A stretch of 64,000 bases of DNA, from the NCBI GenBank assembly GCA_023437715.1, contig JAEZFK010000019.1, positions 18,415 through 82,414 on the forward strand, written 5' to 3'. The DNA comes from Bacillota bacterium (GTDB lineage: Bacteria; Bacillota; Clostridia; Lachnospirales; Lachnospiraceae). The position numbers were made by a program, and so were the translations under genes. Shown in pieces: positions 34,716 through 43,346 of the stretch. Each line of letters starts with the position of its first letter. Position 1 is the stretch's first letter. The notes beneath the pieces were generated by a model, which made no database searches, had not been told where the DNA came from, and saw only the letters and a program-made list of their open reading frames with translations.

Positions 34716-36590
34716 ATGCAGATTACATCGGTACACATTAAAAATTTCAAATCCATACGGGATATGAGGATTGAAAGCATTGAAAATGCCCTGATTTTAG
34801 TGGGGAAAAACAATACCGGAAAGACAGGAATTCTGGATGCCATACGGGCGGCGGCAGGCGTTTATGAGGTCAATGCCGAGGATTTTAATGAGAAAAAGCA
34901 GAATATTGAAATAACCATGACCTTAAGGATCACGGAAGAGGATTTGGATGCCTTTCACAAGAGCGGAACTGTGAGTCAGTATAAGCGGTATGAGGCGTGG
35001 CTTCATGATTTTAAGGCAAAGCTGCCCTCTTATAAGGAAGATAGCCTGACCTTTACCTGCCAGGCCAACTGGAAAGGCGATATCCGTTTTCATGACGGTT
35101 TCCATAAGAACAACCGGTATATCCGGGAGATTTTCCCCAGGCTTTATTACATTGATTCGGAACGGAATTTAAATCAGTTCCAGAACGACCTTCTGCTGTT
35201 TCAGGAGGATGACCAGCTGGTCAAAATGAGGTCCCACGTCTGCATGTTCAACGGCGCAAAGGAGTGTACCCAGTGCTTCCAGTGCATCGGCCTCATCAAT
35301 CAGAAAAAGCCGGAGGACTTACAGATTTATGAGACCGCAAAGCTTTTGGAATATAAGATGTACCAGCTGAATTTAAATGATTTTGCGGCAAGGGTCAACG
35401 AAAATTACAGGAAGAACGGCGGATACGAGGAAATCCGTTTCTCCTTAAGCTGCAATCCTGAAGAAATGTTTACGGTGACGGCGGACACCTATCATGGGGA
35501 AAGGGGGAAATTAAGCCCCATCGGCAACTTGAGCAACGGAATGAAGAGCCTTTACATGCTCTCCCTTTTGGAAACCTATACAGAGGATGAAAAACAGATC
35601 CCCAGCATCATCATTGTGGAGGACCCGGAGATATTTCTCCATCCCCAGCTTCAGAAGACCTCCAGTGAGATCCTTTACCGCCTGTCCAAAAAGAACCAGA
35701 TGATCTTTACCACCCATTCCCCCACCATGCTGTTTAACTTTACAGAACGCCAGATCCGGCAGGTGGTTTTAGACAGGGACGGCTATTCCACGGTCAGGGA
35801 AAAGACGGACATTGCGGCCATACTGGATGACTTAGGCTATGGGGCCAATGACTTACTGGGAGTCAGCTTTGTGTTCATCGTGGAGGGAAAGCAGGACAGG
35901 AGCCGCCTGCCCCTGCTTTTGGAGAAATATTATTCGGAAATCCACGATAAGGACGGGAACCTTTTCCGCATATCCATTATCAATACCAACAGCTGTACCA
36001 ATATAAAAACCTATGCCAATTTAAAATACATGAACCAGGTTTACTTACGGGACCAGTTTTTAATGATCCGGGACGGGGACGGCAGGGATCCGGAGGAGCT
36101 GGCCGGCCAGCTCTGCCAGTACTATGATGAACGGAATTCAGAGGAAATCGACAAGCTGCCCAAGGTGACGAGAAAGAATGTTCTGATATTAAAATACTAC
36201 TCCTTTGAAAATTACTTTTTAAATCCAAAGGTCATGGCCCAGCTCGGAGTTGTGGAAAGCGAGGAGGCTTTCTATCAGATTCTGTTTGAGAAATGGAAAG
36301 AATATTTATACCGGATAAAGAGCGGAAAACAGTTTTCGGAGGTGGTGGGAAAGGAGATTGAAACCATTCAGGATCTGAAAGATCATATGGAGGAATTCAA
36401 GATTTATATGCGGGGCCACAACCTCTATGATATCTTTTACGGGCCTTATAAAAAGCAGGAAGGGGAGCTGCTGAAAAGGTATATTGAGCTGGCCCCCCGT
36501 GAAGATTTTAAGGATATTTTAGACGCCATTGACCGGTTCGTCTATTTTGAAAGCAGAAAATCGGAATCAATTTCCCAATCTTTAAAGTAG
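34716..36590 (+). CDS. OLD-family ATPase with Toprim nuclease domain and a Cys4 insertion
   Basis: 624 residues. The N-terminal ABC/SMC-like ATPase has VHIKNFKSI, a Walker A at LVGKNNTGKT (Lys36), a signature-like LSNGMKSL, Walker B IIIVEDPEIFLHP (Glu302-Asp303) and the His switch FTTHSPTM. A Toprim domain follows: FIVEGKQD with Glu390 and MIRDGDGRD with Asp453/Asp455, the metal-binding set of OLD nucleases. An insertion in the ATPase carries Cys176, Cys184, Cys187 and Cys190 (C-x7-C-x2-C-x2-C), probably a zinc or Fe-S site. No UvrD-type helicase partner is adjacent, so it is not a Gabija pair. Defence or repair role is inferred. Its end overlaps the convergent gene by 49 bases. Confidence 0.83.
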   Translation: MQITSVHIKNFKSIRDMRIESIENALILVGKNNTGKTGILDAIRAAAGVYEVNAEDFNEKKQNIEITMTLRITEEDLDAFHKSGTVSQYKRYEAWLHDFKAKLPSYKEDSLTFTCQANWKGDIRFHDGFHKNNRYIREIFPRLYYIDSERNLNQFQNDLLLFQEDDQLVKMRSHVCMFNGAKECTQCFQCIGLINQKKPEDLQIYETAKLLEYKMYQLNLNDFAARVNENYRKNGGYEEIRFSLSCNPEEMFTVTADTYHGERGKLSPIGNLSNGMKSLYMLSLLETYTEDEKQIPSIIIVEDPEIFLHPQLQKTSSEILYRLSKKNQMIFTTHSPTMLFNFTERQIRQVVLDRDGYSTVREKTDIAAILDDLGYGANDLLGVSFVFIVEGKQDRSRLPLLLEKYYSEIHDKDGNLFRISIINTNSCTNIKTYANLKYMNQVYLRDQFLMIRDGDGRDPEELAGQLCQYYDERNSEEIDKLPKVTRKNVLILKYYSFENYFLNPKVMAQLGVVESEEAFYQILFEKWKEYLYRIKSGKQFSEVVGKEIETIQDLKDHMEEFKIYMRGHNLYDIFYGPYKKQEGELLKRYIELAPREDFKDILDAIDRFVYFESRKSESISQSLK

Positions 36591-37159
36591 TATTTCATGT
36601 CACGTTCCCCGATTTCTCTTATGACCCGGCAGGGGCTTCCGTAGGCCACCACATTGGCCGGTATGTTCCTTGTCACCACGCTTCCGGCGCCGATGACACT
36701 GTTTTCCCCGATGCGGACGCCGGGCAGGATAATGGCTCCGGCGCCGATCCATACATTGTCCTCAATGGTGACGGGCACGTTAAACTGGACCTGTTTTTTC
36801 CGGATATCGGGCCATATGGGGTGGGCCGCCGTGTCCACCACCACGCCGGGGCCGAACATGACGTTGTTTCCGATATAGATGTCAGCGTCATCCACGAGGG
36901 TCAAGTTAAAATTGGCATAAACGCCGTCTCCCATGTGGACGTGGCTACCCCAGTTGGCATGAAGGGGCGGTTCTATGTAGCAGTCCTTTCCCATTTCAGC
37001 AAACAGCGCTTTTAAAATTTCCCGGCGTTTTTCCTTTTGGGATGGACGGGTCTGGTTGAAATCGTAGAGGATTTCCAGGCAGGCGGTCTGCTCCGCTGCC
37101 AGGGCTTCGTCGGTGCAGTCGTAAAGCCTGCCGCTTTTCATTTTTTCCTTTAAGTCCAT
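36542..37159 (-). CDS. Sugar O-acetyltransferase (LacA/Maa type)
   Basis: 205 residues. An N-terminal helical segment (MDLKEKMKSGRLYDCTDEAL) typical of maltose/galactoside acetyltransferases is followed by left-handed beta-helix hexapeptide repeats (VTIEDNVWIGAGAIILPGVRIG). The catalytic histidine is in VDTAAHPI. It transfers acetyl from acetyl-CoA to a sugar, probably to prevent re-accumulation of non-metabolised sugars. GGAGG precedes the ATG. The last 49 bases overlap the end of the OLD-family gene on the other strand, a long overlap but both frames are intact. Confidence 0.92.
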   Translation of the reverse strand: MDLKEKMKSGRLYDCTDEALAAEQTACLEILYDFNQTRPSQKEKRREILKALFAEMGKDCYIEPPLHANWGSHVHMGDGVYANFNLTLVDDADIYIGNNVMFGPGVVVDTAAHPIWPDIRKKQVQFNVPVTIEDNVWIGAGAIILPGVRIGENSVIGAGSVVTRNIPANVVAYGSPCRVIREIGERDMKYYFKDWEIDSDFLLSK

Positions 37160-37367
37160 GAATAACCTCCTTATTGCAGGGCTGTCTGTCCGGCAGCCTT
37201 ATGTTTTTCTATTATAACCTCTGGGGAGGGAAATGTCCATGAAGCAGGGCTTGCTTTCTCAGGAATAAAAAGTGCAAGAAAGTGCTATTACTTGGACAAA
37301 TAAAAGCACGCTTTTTTATGGTATGTATATTATAATCAAATAAGAGATTTTACGAGGAGGTATCAGG
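37160..37367 (+). promoter_or_regulatory. Upstream region of the sugar-kinase operon
   Basis: TATAAT at 37331-37336 is a good -10, but no clear -35 is at the right distance, so an activator may be needed. GAGGAGG at 37354-37360 is the kinase ribosome site. Direct repeats AAGTGCAAGAAAGTGC lie near 37270-37285. Confidence 0.4.
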
Positions 37368-38891
37368 ATGAATTATCTCATAGGAATCGATGTTGGAACA
37401 TCGGCCACAAAGACGGTCCTGTTTGATGAAAAGGGGAATGTGACCGCATCGGCAGCGGTCGAGTACCCTCTGTACCAGCCGAAAAACGGCTGGGCGGAGC
37501 AAAGGCCGGAGGACTGGAGGGATGCAGTTTTAAAGACTCTTTCCCAGGTGGTTTTAAAGTCAGGGGTTTCAAAGGAAGACATTAAGGGAATCGGAATTTC
37601 CGGCCAAATGCACGGCCTGGTGATGCTTGATGAAAACAAGGAAGTGATACGCCCATCCATTATCTGGTGCGACCAGAGGACCGGGGCCGAGGTGGAGGAC
37701 ATGCTGGGCCTTATGCCCAGGGAGCGGTGGATCGAGATTACCGCAAACCCGCCTCTTACAGGCTGGACAGCGGCCAAGATTTTATGGGTAAGGAAAAATG
37801 AGCCGGAAAATTATGAAAGGTGCAGGCACATCCTTCTGCCAAAGGATTACATACGTTATGTGCTGACCGGTGTTTTTGCAACCGAGGTTTCCGATGCCAG
37901 CGGAATGCAGCTTTTAGATGTGCCGGGAAGGTGCTGGTCAGAGGAGGTTCTTAATAAGCTGGGAATCGACCCGGGACTTTTGGGAAAGGTGTATGAATCC
38001 TGTGAGGTCACAGGCACCATTCTTCCTGAAGTTGCAGATCAGACAGGGCTTTCCGCCGATACTAAGGTGGTGGGAGGCGCCGGAGACAATGCCGCTGCGG
38101 CGGTAGGAACCGGAGTGGTGAAGGACGGGACAGCTTTTACTACCATAGGAACCTCAGGAGTTGTCTTCGCCCACAGCAGCCAGGTCACCATTGATCCCAA
38201 GGGCAGGGTCCATACCTGCTGCTGCGCTGTGCCGGGAGCATGGCATGTGATGGGAGTGACCCAGGCGGCAGGTTTGTCCTTAAAGTGGTTTAAGGATAAT
38301 TTCTGCCAGGATTATGTGGAAAAGGCGGAAAAGCTGGGAGTAGACGTCTACGATCTCATCAATGAGGACATTAAGCAGGTGGAGGCAGGAAGCGATAAGC
38401 TGATTTATCTGCCCTACTTAATGGGGGAGAGGACCCCTCATTTGGACCCGGACTGCCGTGGCGTGTTCTTCGGCCTTTCGGCCATACATACAAAGGCCCA
38501 TATGCTGCGGGCAATCATGGAAGGAGTTTCCTATTCCCTCAGCGACTGCAACGACATTTTAAAGGAAATGGGAATCGAAGTCGGCCAGATGATGGCCTGC
38601 GGAGGCGGCGGAAAAAGCCCGGTGTGGCGTCAGATGCTGGCGGATATGTACGGCTGCAGCGTGAAAACCGTGGCCCAGACCGAAGGTCCGGCCCTGGGCG
38701 TTGCCATACTTGCGGGAGTTGGCTGCGGGCTGTATCAGTCTGTGGAGGAGGCCTGTGAGGCCCTGATTTCCGAAGATAAGTCAACCGGCCCGGAGGCGGA
38801 GCAGGAGGAGGTTTACGGGAAATACCACCAGCTTTATAAAAAGCTTTATGAGGATTTAAAAGACAGCTACAAGACGCTCGGTGCCTTGTAG
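37368..38891 (+). CDS. xylB: FGGY carbohydrate kinase, xylulokinase type
   Basis: 507 residues. The start LIGIDVGTSATKTVLFD is the phosphate-1 motif of the FGGY kinases; GISGQMHGLVMLD and WCDQRTGAEV are typical of xylulokinase. VVGGAGDNAAAAVGTG and ACGGGGKSPVWRQMLADMYG form the ATP site. It phosphorylates D-xylulose or another ketose. It is the first gene of a four-gene operon with a small transaldolase, a DUF4867 protein and a fucose-isomerase-like protein; since no xylose isomerase is present, the ketose may not be xylulose. Confidence 0.88.
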   Translation: MNYLIGIDVGTSATKTVLFDEKGNVTASAAVEYPLYQPKNGWAEQRPEDWRDAVLKTLSQVVLKSGVSKEDIKGIGISGQMHGLVMLDENKEVIRPSIIWCDQRTGAEVEDMLGLMPRERWIEITANPPLTGWTAAKILWVRKNEPENYERCRHILLPKDYIRYVLTGVFATEVSDASGMQLLDVPGRCWSEEVLNKLGIDPGLLGKVYESCEVTGTILPEVADQTGLSADTKVVGGAGDNAAAAVGTGVVKDGTAFTTIGTSGVVFAHSSQVTIDPKGRVHTCCCAVPGAWHVMGVTQAAGLSLKWFKDNFCQDYVEKAEKLGVDVYDLINEDIKQVEAGSDKLIYLPYLMGERTPHLDPDCRGVFFGLSAIHTKAHMLRAIMEGVSYSLSDCNDILKEMGIEVGQMMACGGGGKSPVWRQMLADMYGCSVKTVAQTEGPALGVAILAGVGCGLYQSVEEACEALISEDKSTGPEAEQEEVYGKYHQLYKKLYEDLKDSYKTLGAL

Positions 38892-38936
38892 GATTGGTTT
38901 TGCCTATAAGACGGAAGAAAACAGGAGGAAATGGAT

Positions 38937-39590
38937 ATGCGTTTTTTTATTGATACGGCAAATGTAGATGAAATCAGAATGGCCAGTGAGATGGGAATTA
39001 TCTGCGGAGTCACCACAAACCCGTCCCTGATCGCAAAGGAAGGGCGGGATTTCAAGCAGGTAATCGGAGAAATTACCTCCATCGTGGACGGTCCTGTCAG
39101 CGGAGAGGTAAAGGCTACCACAGCTGACGCCGAAGGCATGATAAAGGAAGGCCGGGAAATCGCAGCCATCCATCCCAACATGGTAGTGAAAATTCCAATG
39201 ACTGTAGAGGGCCTTAAGGCTGTAAAGGTTTTAAGTGCAGAGGGAATAAAGACCAACGTCACCCTGGTATTTTCAGCAGCCCAGGCGCTTCTGGCGGCAA
39301 GGGCCGGCGCCTCCTACGTATCCCCGTTTTTGGGACGGTTAGATGACATTTCCATGCCGGGAATCAGTCTGATCGAGGACATTATGGAAATATTCCAGGT
39401 TCATGGAATCGAGACAGAGGTTATTGCGGCCAGCGTGCGCAGCTCCATCCACGTGATTGATTGTGCAAAGGCAGGGGCCGACATAGCCACGGTTCCCTAT
39501 AAGGTGCTGGTGCAGATGACACAGCATCCGCTGACAGATCAGGGAATTGAAAAATTCAAAAAGGATTATCTGGCGGTATTCGGAGAATAA
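38937..39590 (+). CDS. Fructose-6-phosphate aldolase/small transaldolase
   Basis: 217 residues from the ATG at 38937, eight bases after AGGAGG; an ATG six bases earlier is too close to the site. MRFFIDTANVDEI and CGVTTNPSLIAKEG are hallmarks of the TalC/Fsa subfamily. Lys85 in VVKIPMT is the Schiff-base lysine at the same number as in E. coli FsaA. It cleaves or makes ketose phosphates through a three-carbon unit. Co-transcribed with the kinase (45-base gap) and DUF4867 (17-base gap). Confidence 0.92.
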   Translation: MRFFIDTANVDEIRMASEMGIICGVTTNPSLIAKEGRDFKQVIGEITSIVDGPVSGEVKATTADAEGMIKEGREIAAIHPNMVVKIPMTVEGLKAVKVLSAEGIKTNVTLVFSAAQALLAARAGASYVSPFLGRLDDISMPGISLIEDIMEIFQVHGIETEVIAASVRSSIHVIDCAKAGADIATVPYKVLVQMTQHPLTDQGIEKFKKDYLAVFGE

Positions 39591-39607
39591 AAAGGAGAAG
39601 GAAAATT

Positions 39608-40234
39608 ATGGGATTAGGGATTAAGCCAGTGACAGACCCTGCCTTTCGTGTTTACGGAAAGATGATTGAGGGATATGAGACAGGGGAGCTGTTGGACAGG
39701 ATGAAAGAAACGCCTCTTCCGGAGGACGTGATTTATGTGCCGTCCGTGCCGGAATTAGAAGAACTGAAGGTTTCCGGTGAGATTGAAAAGCGGATGTTCG
39801 GCCAGCTTCCCATCCAGGTGGGCTATTGCAACGGACACAATAAGAAGCTGAATGCGGTGGAATATCACAGGAATTCAGAGGTCAACGTAGCGGTTACGGA
39901 TATGGTGCTGATTGTAGGGCGGCAGCAGGATATTACCGATCAATATACCTATGATTCGGGTAAAATGGAGGCTTTCCTCGTTCCTGCAGGAACTGCGGTG
40001 GAGGTTTATGCTACAACGCTTCACTACGCCCCATGCCATGTGGAGGAAAGCGGTTTCCGCTGCGTGGTAATTCTTCCGAAAGGCACCAATACGGATTTAG
40101 AACCTTTGGGGGAAAGAGCAGAGGGAGAGGACCGGCTGCTGCTTGCAAAGAATAAATGGCTGATCGGCCATGAAGAGGGCGGTCTTCCCAGCCAGGCTTA
40201 TATCGGTATTCTAGGGGAGAATCTGTCCATCTGA
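39608..40234 (+). CDS. DUF4867 family protein, cupin-like
   Basis: 208 residues, function unassigned. Histidines and acidic residues in VEYHRNSEVNVAVTD and later LHYAPCHVEE, with PAGTAVEV between, look like the two metal-binding motifs of a cupin barrel. A sugar isomerase, epimerase or mutarotase-like task is possible given its place between transaldolase and isomerase genes (inference). AAAAGGAGAAGG precedes the ATG. No membrane or signal segment. Confidence 0.75.
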   Translation: MGLGIKPVTDPAFRVYGKMIEGYETGELLDRMKETPLPEDVIYVPSVPELEELKVSGEIEKRMFGQLPIQVGYCNGHNKKLNAVEYHRNSEVNVAVTDMVLIVGRQQDITDQYTYDSGKMEAFLVPAGTAVEVYATTLHYAPCHVEESGFRCVVILPKGTNTDLEPLGERAEGEDRLLLAKNKWLIGHEEGGLPSQAYIGILGENLSI

Positions 40235-40306
40235 TTTAATAAAAGGTCGAAAGCAGTGACGGAAGCAGTAGCAGGAAAAAGAGATAATAACAGGAGGAGT
40301 CATAGA

Positions 40307-41785
40307 ATGAACAATATACCGGAATTAAAAGTAGGAATCGTAGCTGTCAGCAGGGATTGTTTCCCGGAAGCTCTGTCCGTAAACAGAAGAAAGGCCCTGG
40401 TAAAGGCCTATGAGGAAAAGTATAATGGGGAAAACATTTACGAATGCCCTGTATGCATTGTGGAAAGTGAAATCCACATGGTGCAGGCCTTAGAGGATGT
40501 AAAGAACGCCGGCTGTAATGCCCTGGTAGTGTATTTAGGAAACTTCGGACCGGAGATTTCAGAAACCCTTCTGGCAAAGCATTTTGACGGACCTGTCATG
40601 TTCATTGCGGCGGCAGAGGAAAGCGGCGAAAATTTAACCCAGGGAAGAGGCGACGCATACTGCGGCATGTTAAATGCCAGCTATAACTTAAAGCTCAGAA
40701 ATATCAAGGCTTACATACCCGAATATCCGGTGGGAACCGCAGAGGAATGCGCCGACATGATCGAGGAGTTTCTTCCGATTGCCAGATCTTTAGTAGGGCT
40801 CTCCAGCTTAAAGATCATAAGCTTTGGCCCCCGTCCTTTAAACTTCCTGGCATGCAATGCGCCCATCAAGCAGCTTTACAACCTGGGTGTGGAAATTGAA
40901 GAAAATTCCGAGCTGGATTTATTTGAGGCTTTCAATAAGCACGCCAATGACCCAAGAATCCCTGATGCTGTAAAGGATATGGAAGCAGAGCTGGGAGCAG
41001 GAAACCAGAAGCCGGAAATTCTGCCAAAGCTTGCCCAGTATGAGCTGACCCTGCTGGATTGGGTGGAGGCTCACCGCGGATACAGGAAATATGTTGCCAT
41101 CGCCGGAAAATGCTGGCCTGCATTCCAGACCCAGTTCGGCTTTGTTCCCTGTTATGTAAACAGCCGTCTGACCGGCATGGGCATCCCGGTTTCCTGCGAG
41201 GTAGATATTTACGGAGCTCTCAGCGAATTCATCGGAACCTGTGTCAGCCTGGATGCGGTAACGCTTCTGGATATTAACAATACGGTTCCTGCCGATATGT
41301 ATGAAGAGGATATTAAGGGCAATTATAATTATACCCATCAGGATACCTTTATGGGCTTCCACTGCGGCAACACCTGCTCGAGAAAGCTGTCTTCCTGCTC
41401 CATGAAATATCAGATGATCATGGCAAGAGCTCTTCCGGAAGAGGTTACCCAGGGAACTCTGGAAGGAGATATCGCTCCCGGCGAAATTACATTCTTCCGT
41501 TTGCAGAGCACTGCCGATAATCTGCTCCGCGCCTATGTGGCTCAGGGTGAGGTGCTTCCTGTTGCTACCCGTTCCTTTGGTTCCATCGGCATTTTCGCCA
41601 TTCCGGAAATGGGAAGATTTTACCGCCATGTGCTGATTGAGAAGAACTTCCCTCACCACGGCGCAGTTGCTTTCGGCCATTACGGAAAAGCCCTCTTTGA
41701 AGTATTTAAGTATCTTGGGGTGGAGGAAATCGGATTTAACCAGCCTAAGGGGATGCTTTATAAGAGCGAGAATCCATTTGCTTAA
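40307..41785 (+). CDS. L-fucose/L-arabinose isomerase family protein
   Basis: 492 residues from the ATG at 40307, nine bases after AGGAGG; in-frame codons upstream belong to the spacer. The sequence has the three-domain pattern of the fucose isomerase fold: an N-terminal Rossmann-like region with VSRDCFPEALSVNRR, VVYLGNFGPE, then metal ligands in PVSCEVDIYGALSE (Glu), LLDINN (Asp) and MGFHCGNT (His). It probably interconverts an aldose and ketose that the neighbouring kinase then phosphorylates. Members of the divergent group are often not true L-fucose isomerases. Confidence 0.82.
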   Translation: MNNIPELKVGIVAVSRDCFPEALSVNRRKALVKAYEEKYNGENIYECPVCIVESEIHMVQALEDVKNAGCNALVVYLGNFGPEISETLLAKHFDGPVMFIAAAEESGENLTQGRGDAYCGMLNASYNLKLRNIKAYIPEYPVGTAEECADMIEEFLPIARSLVGLSSLKIISFGPRPLNFLACNAPIKQLYNLGVEIEENSELDLFEAFNKHANDPRIPDAVKDMEAELGAGNQKPEILPKLAQYELTLLDWVEAHRGYRKYVAIAGKCWPAFQTQFGFVPCYVNSRLTGMGIPVSCEVDIYGALSEFIGTCVSLDAVTLLDINNTVPADMYEEDIKGNYNYTHQDTFMGFHCGNTCSRKLSSCSMKYQMIMARALPEEVTQGTLEGDIAPGEITFFRLQSTADNLLRAYVAQGEVLPVATRSFGSIGIFAIPEMGRFYRHVLIEKNFPHHGAVAFGHYGKALFEVFKYLGVEEIGFNQPKGMLYKSENPFA

Positions 41786-41820
41786 AAATAAGGGCGGATT
41801 GGCCCTGGAATAATGTATGA

Positions 41821-41870
41821 AAAAGACGCCTGGATCTGGTCTGTGAAAGCCATTTCCAAGGCGTCTTTTT
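41821..41870 (+). terminator. Terminator of the sugar-kinase operon
   Basis: AAAAGACGCCTGG pairs with CCAAGGCGTCTTTTT. Confidence 0.85.
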
Positions 41871-42001
41871 ATGTATAAAGTATTATCTTATATTATAAAC
41901 ATTGTTTCATTGCGGAAACTCTGCCGCAGATCTGTATTACAGCATATTTGTACATGCATGGTTTTGCTTTATAGGAATTCACAGGGATAGGCCGGATTAT
42001 A

Positions 42002-42030
42002 TTGAAAGGCAAGAAAGAAAATGCTAAAAT
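42002..42030 (+). promoter_or_regulatory. Promoter of the first Gfo/Idh/MocA gene
   Basis: TTGAAA (42002-42007), 17-base spacer, TAAAAT (42025-42030). The rest of the gap 41871-42141 contains no gene. Confidence 0.6.
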
Positions 42031-42141
42031 TAAAGAAAATACCGCAGTGTTGATGGACGTAATAAGGTATATGGGACAGCCGGGCAATTGCTGCCGGAAA
42101 GACACCATAAAACCATAAAATTCAGAAAGGGAATGGATAAA

Positions 42142-43116
42142 ATGAAAAATTATAACTGGGGAATTATCGGAACCGGCTGGATCGCACATGAAATGGGAGA
42201 CGCACTGACCCGCGTCCACGGCCGGATCTACGGGGTATGCAGCGCCCGGCCGGAGTCGGCGAAGAAATACGCAGAGGAATACCAGGTGGAAAAGGTTTAT
42301 GAAAGTGCGGATCAGATGCTGGAGGATGAGCAGGTGGATATCGTTTACGTGGCGACTCCCCATAATCTGCATTATGAAATCATAAAGAAAGCCTTATTAA
42401 AGGGGAAGCACGTATTCTGTGAAAAGGCAATTACGGTAAATGACCGTCAGCTGGAAGAATGCGCCGCAATTGCAAAGGAAAAGAATCTTGTAATCTGTGA
42501 CGGCGTGACCCTGCTTCACATGCCCCTTTATAAGAAATTAAAGGAAATCATGGACAGCGGAAAGCTGGGACCGGTAAAAATGGTGCAGGTCAATTTCGGA
42601 AGCTGTAAGGAATACGACGTGAATAACCGTTTCTTCTCGAAAGAGCTGGCCGGAGGCGCCCTTCTTGATATCGGAGTATATGCTGTCTCCTTTGCCCGCT
42701 TTTTCATGAAGAGCAGGGCCAATGTGGTTCTGACCACTGCAAATTATTTTGAGACAGGGGTTGATGAAACCTCCGGGATCATTTTGAAAAATAACGAGGA
42801 TGAGATGGCGGTTATGGCATTGACTTTCCGGGCAAGACAGCCAAAACGGGGAGTGATCGCCTGTGAGAAAGGCTATATTGAGGTAAACGAATACCCCCGG
42901 GCAGATTCGGCGGTCATCGTTTATACGGAGGGCGGACATAAAGAAATTCTTGAAGCAGGGGAGAGCTCCAAGGCTCTGGATTATGAAATCATGGATATGG
43001 AGGATTACGTCACGAATCAGTCCGGGGAGGAAAACTTACAGATCGTAAGGGATGTTATGGCAACCCTGACGGCCATCAGGAAACAGTGGGGGATGGTGTA
43101 TCCGTTTGAGCAGTAA
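42142..43116 (+). CDS. Gfo/Idh/MocA family NAD(P)-dependent oxidoreductase
   Basis: 324 residues from the ATG at 42142, placed by GAAAGGGA about ten bases upstream. The Rossmann domain has WGIIGTGWIAHEM, and HVFCEKAITVND carries the catalytic lysine of the EKP-type motif; GGALLDIGVYAVSFARFF is the dimer and substrate helix. Family members oxidise or reduce sugars, inositols or related alcohols. The substrate is unknown. Monocistronic, with promoter and terminator. Confidence 0.9.
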   Translation: MKNYNWGIIGTGWIAHEMGDALTRVHGRIYGVCSARPESAKKYAEEYQVEKVYESADQMLEDEQVDIVYVATPHNLHYEIIKKALLKGKHVFCEKAITVNDRQLEECAAIAKEKNLVICDGVTLLHMPLYKKLKEIMDSGKLGPVKMVQVNFGSCKEYDVNNRFFSKELAGGALLDIGVYAVSFARFFMKSRANVVLTTANYFETGVDETSGIILKNNEDEMAVMALTFRARQPKRGVIACEKGYIEVNEYPRADSAVIVYTEGGHKEILEAGESSKALDYEIMDMEDYVTNQSGEENLQIVRDVMATLTAIRKQWGMVYPFEQ

Positions 43117-43130
43117 AATTGATGGAATAG

Positions 43131-43171
43131 AAAAAAGACGCTCATTTCCAAGGAAATGCGGCGTTTTTTTT
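43131..43171 (+). terminator. Terminator after the first Gfo/Idh/MocA gene
   Basis: AAGACGC-T-CATTTCC pairs with GGAAATG-CG-GCGTTTT around an AA loop, then eight T. Confidence 0.8.
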
Positions 43172-43213
43172 ATATAAAGTAGGAAAGTTCTCTTGCGAAG
43201 AACACCCGAATGT

Positions 43214-43238
43214 AAAAATGCCCGCTGAAAGCGGGCAT
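43214..43238 (-). terminator. Terminator of the lacI-type repressor gene
   Basis: On the minus strand ATGCCCGC-TTTCA-GCGGGCAT is followed by TTTTTAC. It lies ~110 bases past the repressor stop codon. Confidence 0.8.
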
Positions 43239-43346
43239 GAGAAATAGATGATGCTGTTAGACGGTGACATCAAGGTCATCACCCTCAATAAGAAAATAAT
43301 GCATGGAGTCAATGGATCACTGATTTTCCCCAGAAAACAATCTGTC

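Noticed and set aside
34716..36590. Gabija defence system
   Set aside because: No GajB-like UvrD helicase gene is adjacent; neighbours are a permease and an acetyltransferase.
43258..43306. Possible 15-codon peptide (MHYFLIEGDDLDVTV) on the minus strand after the lacI-type gene
   Set aside because: Too short to support, no ribosome site; it could be the end of a decayed gene.
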